A stretch of DNA of 64,000 nucleotides. Source: Streptomyces sp. SN-593. GTDB lineage: Bacteria; Actinomycetota; Actinomycetes; Streptomycetales; Streptomycetaceae. The stretch covers positions 124,001-188,000 of the forward strand of contig NZ_AP018365.1 of assembly GCF_016756395.1 (NCBI RefSeq). Direction: 5' to 3'. Shown here piece after piece: positions 54,309 to 62,394 of the stretch. Every line of letters begins with the position of its first letter. The first letter of the stretch is position 1. Under the pieces are notes generated by a model that was given only the letters and a program-made list of their open reading frames with translations, had not been told where the DNA came from and did no database searches. A program made the translations under genes and the position numbers.

Positions 54309-55070
54309 TCAGGACGCCCGGCGGGTGTCGGGCTGGTCGTGCAGGACCTCCAGCGCGCCGGAGTCGCCGAAGGTGAGCCGGCAGGTGTCGGCGCGGTAGG
54401 TCGCGACGGAGGCGGCCGCGACGCCGCCCTGGGCGTAGTACCGGGTGGTGACCACCAGCACGGGCGCACCGGGCAGCCGGTCGAGTTGCCTGGCGTCCTC
54501 CGCGCGGGCCGAGCCGAGCTCCACGGCGCGGTCCTCGCCCTCCAGGTCCAGCGCGTGCAGTTCCCGCAGCACGGCGGGGCCGTGCTCGGCGGGGGTCAGC
54601 AGCGCGGAGAGGCCGGGCACCGAGGCGGTGGGCACGTAGAGCAGCTCGGTGGCGACCGGCTGGCCCTGCACGACCCGCTCGCGGCGGACGGTGTGCACCG
54701 CCTCCTCGCGGCCGGTGCCGAGCAGCGCGGCGATCGGGGCCGGTGCGGCCGCCTCGACGCAGCCGACGGTGCTCCACGCGTCGCGCACGGCGCCGGGCCA
54801 CACGTTGGCCGACGGGCCCACGGACACACCGATCCGGGGCGGCGCGACGGTGGTGCCGACACCGCGCCGGCGCTGGAGCCGGCCCTCCAGCTCCAGTTGT
54901 TCGAGCGCCTGGCGGAGCGTGGCCCGCGCGACGCCGAAGCGCGCGGCCAGGTCCCGCTCGTTCGGCAGGATCTCGCCGACCTCGAACTCCGAGTCCAGGG
55001 CGTCGTTCAGCACGGTCTTGAGGTGCCAGTACTTCGGCTCCTGCACCGCTTCGAGCTGCGTGGTCCCCAC
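54309..55070 (-). CDS. GntR/HutC-type regulator (DasR-like)
   Basis: The 253-residue protein has a GntR winged helix (YWHLKTVLNDALDSEFEVGE, ILPNERDLAARFGVARATLR, QALEQLELEGRLQRRRGVGT) and a UTRA ligand domain (VHTVRRERVVQGQPVATELL; PVLVVTTRYYAQGGVAAASV). This architecture is shared with DasR, the GlcNAc-6-phosphate regulator. A dre-like palindrome overlaps its own predicted promoter. It is divergent from the SDR gene at 55327. It is more likely a paralogue than DasR itself, since dasABC is not adjacent. Confidence 0.9.
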   Translation of the reverse strand: MGTTQLEAVQEPKYWHLKTVLNDALDSEFEVGEILPNERDLAARFGVARATLRQALEQLELEGRLQRRRGVGTTVAPPRIGVSVGPSANVWPGAVRDAWSTVGCVEAAAPAPIAALLGTGREEAVHTVRRERVVQGQPVATELLYVPTASVPGLSALLTPAEHGPAVLRELHALDLEGEDRAVELGSARAEDARQLDRLPGAPVLVVTTRYYAQGGVAAASVATYRADTCRLTFGDSGALEVLHDQPDTRRAS

Positions 55071-55177
55071 CCTGTCCTCGCAATCGCCGTGATCGTGGCC
55101 GCCGGGACCGGCGGGGTCAGATCTTGTGAAGCCTTGTTTCCGAACCAGTCTTTATTAAAGGTCCTTGCACTACTAGG

Positions 55178-55213
55178 ACGATAGAGGCGCGTCGCGAACT
55201 TGGTCAAGACCAA
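55178..55213 (-). promoter_or_regulatory. dre-like operator overlapping the gntR promoter
   Basis: TTGGTCAAGACCAA (55200-55213) is a perfect palindrome whose TGGTC-N2-GACCA core equals that of DasR-responsive elements. On the minus strand TTGACC within it forms a -35, and TATCGT at 55183-55178 an 18-bp-spaced -10 for the GntR gene. Binding would block that promoter and could also control the SDR gene on the other side. Confidence 0.65.
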
Positions 55214-55326
55214 TCCTCGAAGCCGCCCGCGCCCGGTGCGGCCCGGTCCATCCGGCGTTCACGCGATGTTGACGGTGTGCTGCAATGGGCGCCGGTGGAG
55301 CAGGACGATCATCGAGGAGCAGGACG

Positions 55327-56073
55327 ATGGACCAGGTCAGCGTGGTCACCGGCGGCAGTCGCGGCATCGGGGCGGCGGTGGCGCTGCGGCTGGCCGGGGC
55401 CGGCCACCGGGTCGCGATCGGCTACGAGCGCGCCCGGGACGCGGCCGAGGACGTCGCCCGGCAGGTCCGCGAGGCCGGCGGGACCTGCCTGGTGCACCAG
55501 GTCGACACCAGCGACGAGCAGCAGGTCGACGCGCTCTTCGACGCGGTGCGCGAGGCGCTCGGCCCGGTCACCGGCCTGGTGAACAACGCGGGCGTCACCG
55601 GGCCGCTCGGCCGCTTCGCGCAGACCCCCGTGGAGGTGATGCGCCGGGTGGTGGACGTCAACGTGATGGGCGCGCTGATCTGTGCCCGCCGCGCGGTGCT
55701 GGACATGTCCACGCGGCACGGCGGGGCCGGCGGCGCAATCGTGAACGTGTCCTCCGGCGGGGCCACCCTGGGCAGCCCGGGCGAGTACGTCCACTACGCG
55801 GCGAGCAAGGCGGCGGTCGACGCGATGACGCTCGGCCTGTCGAAGGAGCTGGCCGAGGAGGGCGTGCGGGTCAACTCGGTGCAGCCCGGGATGATCGTGA
55901 CCGACATCCACGCGGCCATGGGCGACCCGCAGCGGCCGTGGCGCAAGAGCGACCGCATCCCGATGCGGCGGCCGGGGCAGCCGGAGGAGGTGGCCGGCGC
56001 GGTGGCGTGGCTGCTGTCGCCGGACGCGTCGTACACCACGGGCGCGGTCCTGCGGGTGGCCGGCGGGCTGTAG
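55327..56073 (+). CDS. short-chain dehydrogenase/reductase (FabG-like)
   Basis: The 248-residue SDR shows VSVVTGGSRGIGAAVALRLA, LVNNAGVTGPLGRFAQTPVE, AIVNVSSGGATLGSPGEYVH, YAASKAAVDAMTLGLSKELA and QPGMIVTDIHAAMGDPQR. ATG 55327 follows GAGGAGCAGGACG. It is divergent from the DasR-like GntR gene and shares its operator region, suggesting a link to sugar or amino-sugar metabolism; this is inference. Confidence 0.92.
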   Translation: MDQVSVVTGGSRGIGAAVALRLAGAGHRVAIGYERARDAAEDVARQVREAGGTCLVHQVDTSDEQQVDALFDAVREALGPVTGLVNNAGVTGPLGRFAQTPVEVMRRVVDVNVMGALICARRAVLDMSTRHGGAGGAIVNVSSGGATLGSPGEYVHYAASKAAVDAMTLGLSKELAEEGVRVNSVQPGMIVTDIHAAMGDPQRPWRKSDRIPMRRPGQPEEVAGAVAWLLSPDASYTTGAVLRVAGGL

Positions 56074-56249
56074 CCGCAGGACCGGTCTCCGGCACCGGAC
56101 CGCGATCTTTCCGCGGCGGAAGTGTTGACCTGGGCATGTCCGAAACCCGACGGTGATACGGGGTAACGCCGGGGAAACCCGCGCGGGGCCGAGCGGGGGC
56201 ACAATCCCTGTGCCCCGCAACCGACTTCGGACAACTTCAGAGGAGCACC

Positions 56250-57731
56250 ATGCCCGGTTCCGTCGCCGCCGACGCCGCGAAGCCCGCACCCGCACCGCCG
56301 CCGGGGGGTGACAACATCCTGGAGCGGTGGTTCCGGATATCCCAGCGCGGCTCCACGCCCGGACGGGAGGTGCGGGGCGGTTTCGCGACCTTCTTCGCGA
56401 TGGCCTACATCCTGGTGCTCAACCCGATCATCCTCAGCGGCGGCAGCGCGCACCCGGTGCTGGACAAGTACGGCCACCACCTCTCGCAGGGGCAGGTGCT
56501 GACCGTGACCGCGCTGGTGGCCGCGGTGATGACGGTGATCATGGGGGTCGGCGGCAACCTGCCGCTGGCCATCGCCACCGGGCTCGGCCTGAACGCGGTG
56601 GTCGCCTACCAGTTGGCGCCGAAGATGAGCTGGCCGGACGCGATGGGCCTGGTGGTCCTAGAGGGCCTGCTCATCTGCGTGCTGGTCGTCACCGGGCTGC
56701 GGCAGGCGATCATGGACGCCATCCCCGAGGCGATCAAGAAGGCGATCGCGGTCGGCATCGGGATGTTCATCTGCTTCATCGGCCTGGTCGACGCCGGTTT
56801 CGTGACCCGCATCCCGGACGCCGCCGGGAACACCACGCCGGTTCAGCTCGGCGGGTCCGGCACGCTGACCGGCTGGCCGGTGCTGGTCTTCTGCGTCGGG
56901 GTGCTGCTCACCATCTCCCTGGTGGCCCGCCGGATGCGCGGCGCGATCCTGATCAGCATCGTGGTCATGACGATCGTGGCGCTGGTCGTCAACAAGGTCG
57001 CGGACATCCCGGACCTGGCCTGGGGCCTGAACCCGCCGACCGTGCCGCACAAGGCGGTCTCGACCCCGGACTTCGGGCTGGTGGGGCACTTCAGCCTGTT
57101 CGGCGGGTTCCGCGACGCCGGGGTGGTGACGTGCGTCCTGTCGGTGTTCACGCTGGTGCTGTCGGACTTCTTCGACGCCATGGGCACGATCATGGGCATC
57201 TCCAGCGAGGCGGGGCTGCTCGACGACGAGGGCCGGGTGCCCCACATCGGCCGGGTGCTCTTCATCGACGGCGCGGCGGCGGTCGCGGGCGGGGTGGCCT
57301 CGTCCTCCTCGAACACCGCGTACGTGGAGTCGGCGGCGGGTGTCGGCGAGGGCGCGCGCACCGGGCTGGCGAGCGTGGTGACCGGGGCGCTGTTCGCGCT
57401 GGCCCTCTTCCTCTCGCCGCTGGCGGGCGTGGTGCCCTCGCAGGCCGCGGCCCCCGCGCTGGTCGCGGTCGGCTTCCTGCTGATGGCGCAGGTGCGGACG
57501 ATCGACTGGACCGCGTACGACACCGCCATCCCCGCGTTCCTGACCATCGCGGTGATGCCCTTCACCTACAGCATCACCAACGGCATCGGCGCGGGCTTCC
57601 TGTCCTACGTGGTGCTCAAGGCCACGCTGGGCAAGGCGCGCGAGGTGCACCCGCTGGTGTGGTGCGTGTCGGTGTTCTTCCTCGCCTACTTCGCGATCGA
57701 CCCGCTCCAGCAGGCGTTCGGCGTCAAGTAG
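56250..57731 (+). CDS. NCS2/AzgA-type purine permease
   Basis: The 493-residue membrane protein has about 12-14 helices and AzgA-type motifs: GFATFFAMAYILVLNPIILS, GLGLNAVVAYQLAPKMSWPD, SDFFDAMGTIMGISSEAGLL and ASSSSNTAYVESAAGVGEGA. This group imports adenine, guanine or hypoxanthine by proton symport. AGAGGAG precedes ATG 56250. The gene is alone and closed by tandem hairpins. Confidence 0.93.
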   Translation: MPGSVAADAAKPAPAPPPGGDNILERWFRISQRGSTPGREVRGGFATFFAMAYILVLNPIILSGGSAHPVLDKYGHHLSQGQVLTVTALVAAVMTVIMGVGGNLPLAIATGLGLNAVVAYQLAPKMSWPDAMGLVVLEGLLICVLVVTGLRQAIMDAIPEAIKKAIAVGIGMFICFIGLVDAGFVTRIPDAAGNTTPVQLGGSGTLTGWPVLVFCVGVLLTISLVARRMRGAILISIVVMTIVALVVNKVADIPDLAWGLNPPTVPHKAVSTPDFGLVGHFSLFGGFRDAGVVTCVLSVFTLVLSDFFDAMGTIMGISSEAGLLDDEGRVPHIGRVLFIDGAAAVAGGVASSSSNTAYVESAAGVGEGARTGLASVVTGALFALALFLSPLAGVVPSQAAAPALVAVGFLLMAQVRTIDWTAYDTAIPAFLTIAVMPFTYSITNGIGAGFLSYVVLKATLGKAREVHPLVWCVSVFFLAYFAIDPLQQAFGVK

Positions 57732-57824
57732 CCGCCGGGCGGTCCGCCGGGCCCGCCTCCTCCCGCGTACGCCGTCCGCGGTCCGCCGGAGGAGGGGGCC
57801 GGCGAACCGCGAACGACCTTCGAA

Positions 57825-57886
57825 GCTCCGACCGGGACGGGGGCGCCCGGTCGGAGCCGCTGGCCGGGCCGGTGCGCGACCGGCCC
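57825..57886 (+). terminator. tandem hairpins after purine permease
   Basis: The first hairpin has a perfect 12-bp stem (57825-57836 with 57846-57857); the second an 8-bp stem (57866-57873 with 57879-57886). Both lie ~100 bp downstream of the permease stop codon, in the 491-bp gap before the next gene. Confidence 0.7.
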
Positions 57887-57920
57887 GTACCAAGACAACT
57901 CCGCCCATCCCGGCTGAGTT

Positions 57921-58008
57921 CCCGTCCCCCGCGCGTGAATGCGCAGCATCCTCATCGTCCCCGAGATCGCCACCGAGCTCTCCCGTCCCCCGCGCGTGAA
58001 TGCGCAGC
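57921..58008 (+). repeat. 27-bp direct repeat in intergenic region
   Basis: Identical 27-bp copies lie at 57921-57947 and 57982-58008 (starting CCCGTCCCCCGCGCG and ending TGAATGCGCAGC). They are 61 bp apart and enclose a possible small frame starting ATG 57939. The rest of the 57732-58222 gap shows only the two hairpins. Confidence 0.85.
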
Positions 58009-58222
58009 GCGTCCCGCGGGGCGCGGCCCCGGCCGGCTCCGGCGGAGCGCGGGGCCTGGCGTTCCCGCCGCCGGCCGCCTCGGCACGGGTGAGGCTTCGG
58101 GCGAGGCGGCAGGAATGCGGCGAAGCCTCGGAAAGGGCGAGTTGACCGGAAAGGTGGCGCCTTTACCATCCGGTCACGGTGTGTTCGTGGTCGCGCAACA
58201 CGGGTTCGGCAGGGTGGGCTGC

Positions 58223-59707
58223 ATGCCGCATTCGACCTCCGCTGCCTCCGCCCCCGCACGGCGCCGTCACAGGGGCCGTCACCTCACCCTCGCAGCAGTG
58301 CTGCCGGCCGCGCTCGCCGCGGCGTTCATGGCCGCCGGGCCGGCCGGAGGAGCGGCGCCGACCGTGTCGGCGGCCGTGCTGGCCACCGTCGCCGCCGGCC
58401 TGCTGTGGCACCGCGGCCGGGGCACCGCGCGACGCTCGCCCCGTACCGGCGCCTGCGCCGGCGGGAGCACCGGAACCACCGGGATCACCGGCGGCGGGGC
58501 CGCTCCGGCCGAAGCCCCGTCCCCCGCCGCCGAAGGCACCGGCACCGGCACCGGCACCACGCTGTGGCGGCTGCGCACGACCGTACGCGACACGCCCGGC
58601 ACGCTCGGCGCGGTGTGCACGGCGCTGGCCGACCGGCGGATCGACATCGTTTCCCTCCAGACGCACCCGCTGGCGGACGGCACCGTGGACGAGTTCCTGC
58701 TGCGGGCGCCGTCCGGGCTCCCGGCGACGGCACTGGAGGCGGCCGTCGAGGGCGCCGGCGGCGCCGACACCTGGCTGGAGCGGGCCGACGCCCACGATCT
58801 GGTGGACATGCCCACCCGGGTGCTCGGCCTGGCCACCCGCACCGCGCTGGACGCCGCCGAACTGCCGCTGGCACTGCGCCGGCTCCTCGGCCGCTGCACG
58901 ATCGGCTCGACGCCCGCCGGGCAGCCCGGGCAGCCCGAGGAGCTCGGCGGGGGCGCGCGCGAGGAACCGTACGGGCACGGGCCGCTCCAGGAGGCGGACG
59001 CGAGCGGCGGCACACCCGAGGCGCTGCCCACGGTCATGCGGCTGCGCGATCCCGCCGGCGGCCTGATCACCGTGCGGCGGGCGCAACCGCCTTTCACGCC
59101 GACGGAGTTCGCCAGGGCGCGTGCGCTGGTGGAGCTCGACGCCCTGCTCGGGACGCGGGTGCCGCGCCGCCGCGACGTCCTCACCGTCCCCCAGGGCAGC
59201 GAGATCGGCCTGCGCCGCGCCCGCCCCGAGGACCGGCCGGCGGCCCGGTCGATGCACGCGCGCTGCACCCCGGCGACCCTCGCCCGCCGCTACCACGGCC
59301 CGGTCGGCGACGCGGACCGCTACCTCACCCACCTGCTCGACCCCCGCTTCGGCCAGTCGCTCGCCGTCGAGACCCCCGACGGCCGGGTCGTGGGCCTCGG
59401 ACACCTGCTGTGGGACGGTGACGAGAGCGAGGTCGCGCTCCTCGTCGAGGACGCCTGGCAGCGCCGCGGCGTCGGCACCACCCTGCTGCGCCGACTGGTC
59501 GAACTCGCCGCGGACGCGGGCCGCGAGAGCGTCTACGCGGTGGCGCAGTCGGCCAACACCGGCATGGTCGCCGCGATGCGCGCGCTGGAGTTGCCGCTGG
59601 ACTACCAGGTCGAGGACGGCACCCTCGTCATCACCGCCGCGCTTCCCACCGCGTCGGGCGGCGGGCCGGCGGCGCTGCCCTGGACGGTGAGCGACCGCCC
59701 GGCCTGA
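58223..59707 (+). CDS. membrane-anchored ACT-GNAT acetyltransferase fusion
   Basis: The 494-residue protein has two N-terminal hydrophobic segments (residues ~21-70: LTLAAVLPAALAAAFMAAG; TVSAAVLATVAAGLLW), a low-complexity linker, an ACT domain (LRTTVRDTPGTLGAVCTALA, RRIDIVSLQTHPLADGTVDE, ~114-160), a middle region and a C-terminal GNAT domain (LRRARPEDRPAARSMHARCT; VALLVEDAWQRRGVGTTLLR). ACT-GNAT proteins of actinomycetes are amino-acid-controlled lysine acetyltransferases; the membrane anchor is unusual. ATG 58223 is the chosen start. Confidence 0.82.
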   Translation: MPHSTSAASAPARRRHRGRHLTLAAVLPAALAAAFMAAGPAGGAAPTVSAAVLATVAAGLLWHRGRGTARRSPRTGACAGGSTGTTGITGGGAAPAEAPSPAAEGTGTGTGTTLWRLRTTVRDTPGTLGAVCTALADRRIDIVSLQTHPLADGTVDEFLLRAPSGLPATALEAAVEGAGGADTWLERADAHDLVDMPTRVLGLATRTALDAAELPLALRRLLGRCTIGSTPAGQPGQPEELGGGAREEPYGHGPLQEADASGGTPEALPTVMRLRDPAGGLITVRRAQPPFTPTEFARARALVELDALLGTRVPRRRDVLTVPQGSEIGLRRARPEDRPAARSMHARCTPATLARRYHGPVGDADRYLTHLLDPRFGQSLAVETPDGRVVGLGHLLWDGDESEVALLVEDAWQRRGVGTTLLRRLVELAADAGRESVYAVAQSANTGMVAAMRALELPLDYQVEDGTLVITAALPTASGGGPAALPWTVSDRPA

Positions 59708-59718
59708 CCGCGCCCCGG

Positions 59719-59936
59719 GCCGCGCCACCCGGGTGCCACCTCCCGAGCCGCGCCACCCGGGCCCCCTCCGCCCGGGGCCCCTGTCGCACCGCGCGCCCGC
59801 CGCACGCGCGGCGGCCGGGAGGGGCGCACGTGCACGGCCGGGGAGCGCGGCCCCGGCCCGTTCGGGGCCCCTGACCAGGCGTTGCGCCGCCCGCCCGGCC
59901 CCGTGCGGCCATCCGGGGTGACGCCGCGCCACCCGG
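59719..59936 (+). repeat. three dispersed copies of GCCGCGCCACCCGG
   Basis: The 14-mer occurs at 59719-59732, 59747-59760 and 59923-59936 in the 246-bp gap before the DUF885 gene, the last copy 17 bp ahead of the start codon. The gap otherwise shows nothing recognisable. Confidence 0.6.
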
Positions 59937-59953
59937 CGTACGAAGATGACCGC

Positions 59954-61642
59954 ATGTCGTCTCTCACCAGCAGTCCACTGCCCCGCCAGGTCGCCGACGC
60001 CTACGTCGACGAGTTGGTCGCTCTCGACCCGGCCCTCGGCACCTACCTCGGCGCGCCGGGCAGCGCGCGCCGGCTGCCCGACCACTCGCCCGCCGGCACG
60101 CGGGCCCTGGCCGACCTGGCCCGCCGGACCCTGGCGGCACTGGCCGAGGCCGAGGCGCGGCCCGGCGGCGACAGCCCGCAGGAGCGGCGCTGCGCCCGCC
60201 TGCTCCGCGACCGGCTCTCCGCCGAGATCGAGATCCACGAGGCCGGCGAGCACCTGCGGGCGGTCAGCAACATCAGCTCCCCGCTGCACACCATCCGCGA
60301 GACCTTCACGCTGATGCCGCTGGCGACCGCGGAGGACCACGCCGACCTCGCCGCCCGGCTGCGCGCGGTGCCCGCCTCGGTGGCCGGCTACCGCGCCACG
60401 CTGGAGGAGGGCCTGGCCGCCGGCCTGCTCGCCGGCCCCCGGCAGGTGGAGACGGTGATCGGCCAGCTCGGCACGTGGGTCGGCGACGAGGGCGGGAGCA
60501 GTTGGTTCGCGCAGCTCACCGTGGACGGCCCGGCCGATCAGCGCGCCGAGCTGGACGCGGCGGCCGGCGAGGCCACCGCGGCCTTCGCACAGGTCCGCGA
60601 CTGGCTGCGGGACACGTACGCCCCGGCCGTCGAGGGCGCCCCGGACACCGTGGGCCGCGAGCGGTACGCCCGCTGGGCCCGCTACTGGATGGGCGCGGAC
60701 CTGGACCTGGAGGAGGCGTACGCCTACGGCTGGTCGGAGTTCCACCGGCTGCTCGCCGAGATGCGCGCCGAGGCGGGCAAGATCCTCCCCGACACCGACC
60801 CGTGGGAGGTGCTGCGCCACCTGGAGGCGCACGGCACCGTCGTCGAGGGCGTGGACGAGGTCCGCGCGTGGCTCCAGTCCCTGATGGACGAGGCGATCCG
60901 CGCGCTGGACGGCACCCACTTCGAACTGGCCGAGCGGGTCAAGCGGGTGGAGGCGCACATCGCCCCGCCCGGCGGCGCCTCGGCGCCGTACTACACCGCG
61001 CCCACCGAGGACTTCAGCCGGCCCGGGCGCACCTGGCTGCCGACGATGGGGCTGACCCGCTTCCCGGTCTACGACCTGGTCTCCACCTGGTACCACGAGG
61101 GTGTGCCGGGCCACCACCTCCAGCTCGCGCAGTGGGCGCACATCGCCGACACCCTCTCCCGCTACCAGGCCACGGTCGGCATGGTCAGCGCCAACGTCGA
61201 GGGCTGGGCGCTGTACGCGGAGCGGCTGATGGACGAGCTCGGCTTCCTCACCGACCCGGAGCGGCGACTGGGCTACCTCGACGCGCAGATGATGCGGGCG
61301 GTGCGGGTGATCATCGACACCGGCATGCACCTGGAACTGGAGATCCCCGCCGACTCGCCCTTCCACCCCGGTGAGCGCTGGACGCCGGAGCTGGGCCACG
61401 CCTTCTTCTCCTCCCACAGCGGCAGCCCGGCGACGCTGATCGACAGCGAGCTGATCCGCTACCTGGGCATGCCGGCGCAGGCGATCGGCTACAAGATGGG
61501 CGAGCGCACCTGGCTGGCCGGCCGCGCCGCCGCGCGCGCCGCCCGAGGTGACGCGTTCGACCTCAAGGCGTGGCACATGGCGGCGCTGTCGCTGGGCTCG
61601 CTGGGTCTGGACGACCTCCTCGCGGAGCTGTCCGTGCTGTGA
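59954..61642 (+). CDS. DUF885 family protein (putative zinc metallopeptidase)
   Basis: The 562-residue protein matches DUF885: an initial helical part (ADAYVDELVALDPALGTYLG), then YTAPTEDFSRPGRTWLPTMG, the motif LVSTWYHEGVPGHHLQLAQW resembling a metallopeptidase HExxx-HH site, VEGWALYAERLMDELGFLTD and GYKMGERTWL. No signal peptide is seen, so it should act in the cytoplasm. Activity in the family is poorly known. ATG 59954 fits the conserved N-terminus. Confidence 0.88.
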   Translation: MSSLTSSPLPRQVADAYVDELVALDPALGTYLGAPGSARRLPDHSPAGTRALADLARRTLAALAEAEARPGGDSPQERRCARLLRDRLSAEIEIHEAGEHLRAVSNISSPLHTIRETFTLMPLATAEDHADLAARLRAVPASVAGYRATLEEGLAAGLLAGPRQVETVIGQLGTWVGDEGGSSWFAQLTVDGPADQRAELDAAAGEATAAFAQVRDWLRDTYAPAVEGAPDTVGRERYARWARYWMGADLDLEEAYAYGWSEFHRLLAEMRAEAGKILPDTDPWEVLRHLEAHGTVVEGVDEVRAWLQSLMDEAIRALDGTHFELAERVKRVEAHIAPPGGASAPYYTAPTEDFSRPGRTWLPTMGLTRFPVYDLVSTWYHEGVPGHHLQLAQWAHIADTLSRYQATVGMVSANVEGWALYAERLMDELGFLTDPERRLGYLDAQMMRAVRVIIDTGMHLELEIPADSPFHPGERWTPELGHAFFSSHSGSPATLIDSELIRYLGMPAQAIGYKMGERTWLAGRAAARAARGDAFDLKAWHMAALSLGSLGLDDLLAELSVL

Positions 61643-61657
61643 GCCGGGCGGCGGGAG

Positions 61658-61685
61658 CGGGCTCCGGACGGCCGCCCGGAGCCCG
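61658..61685 (+). terminator. hairpin terminator after DUF885 gene
   Basis: A perfect 10-bp stem (61658-61667 with 61676-61685) and an 8-nt loop lie 16 bp downstream of the stop codon. Confidence 0.65.
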
Positions 61686-61841
61686 GTCCCGGGCGGTGCG
61701 GGGGAGGCGCTGCCGGGCCGGGTGACCAGGGCGTAAGGTGCGGGAGAGAGGGTCGGCACCACGCTCGCGCGCACCTGCGGCGTCCGGTGCGCGGGGTCCG
61801 GCTCCCGCTTCCTTCCGTTGGCGACAAGGCGGTTCGGCCCG

Positions 61842-62366
61842 ATGACTCTGCATGCTTCCCACGACGGCGGGAGCCTGGTGCTCAGCCAGGGCCGGCTCAT
61901 CCTGCGCGAGCAGTTGCCCGAGGAGGCCGCGCTGCTCGCCGAGGGCAAGCCCGGCGCGTTCACCTGGATCGACGGGGTGCCGGGCGAGGGCACGTCGAGC
62001 GCGGCCACGATGACCGTCGCCGCGGCGAGCGCCGGGGTCTACCGGCCCGGCTGGGGGCTGTTCGTGATCCAGCGCGCCGAGGACCTGACCGCGCTCGGCG
62101 GGGTCGGCTTCCACGGCGCGCCGGACCGCGGCGCGGTCGAGATCGGCTACGACCTCGCGGCGTCGGCACGGGGCCGGGGGTGGGCCACGGACGCGGCCCG
62201 CGCGCTGTGCCAGTGGGCGCTGGGGCAGCCGGACGTGGCGGTCGTCCTGGCCACCACCGAGCCCGGCAACCGCGCCTCGCAGGCGGTCCTGGAGCGCATC
62301 GGCTTCGTCCGGGTCGCGGACCGCGGGGAGCTGTGGGCGTACGAACTCACCGCGATGCCCGGCTGA
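61842..62366 (+). CDS. GNAT family N-acetyltransferase (RimJ-like)
   Basis: The 174-residue protein has a GNAT fold of the ribosomal-protein acetyltransferase type: GRLILREQLPEEAALLAEGK, WGLFVIQRAEDLTALGGVGF, VEIGYDLAASARGRGWATDA (acetyl-CoA loop) and TTEPGNRASQAVLERIGFVR. ATG 61842 is chosen; a TTG at 61818 would add 8 residues. It ends 28 bp before the convergent sbcC gene. Confidence 0.88.
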   Translation: MTLHASHDGGSLVLSQGRLILREQLPEEAALLAEGKPGAFTWIDGVPGEGTSSAATMTVAAASAGVYRPGWGLFVIQRAEDLTALGGVGFHGAPDRGAVEIGYDLAASARGRGWATDAARALCQWALGQPDVAVVLATTEPGNRASQAVLERIGFVRVADRGELWAYELTAMPG

Positions 62367-62394
62367 CATCCGCGCCCCGCCGGGTTCGCGCGGC

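Noticed and set aside
57921..58008. Attachment sites of an integrated element.
   Set aside because: Only 34 bp separate the copies, there is no integrase or tRNA gene, and no cargo lies between them.
56327..58222. A continuous plus-strand frame joining the purine-permease region to the ACT-GNAT gene.
   Set aside because: The upstream part is a shadow of the permease in another frame and crosses two terminator hairpins; the real gene starts at 58223.
58163..62008. A 1281-codon open frame on the minus strand.
   Set aside because: It is antisense to the ACT-GNAT and DUF885 genes, has low-complexity Arg/Gly/Ala/His composition and no domain motif; long antisense frames are a by-product of high G+C.
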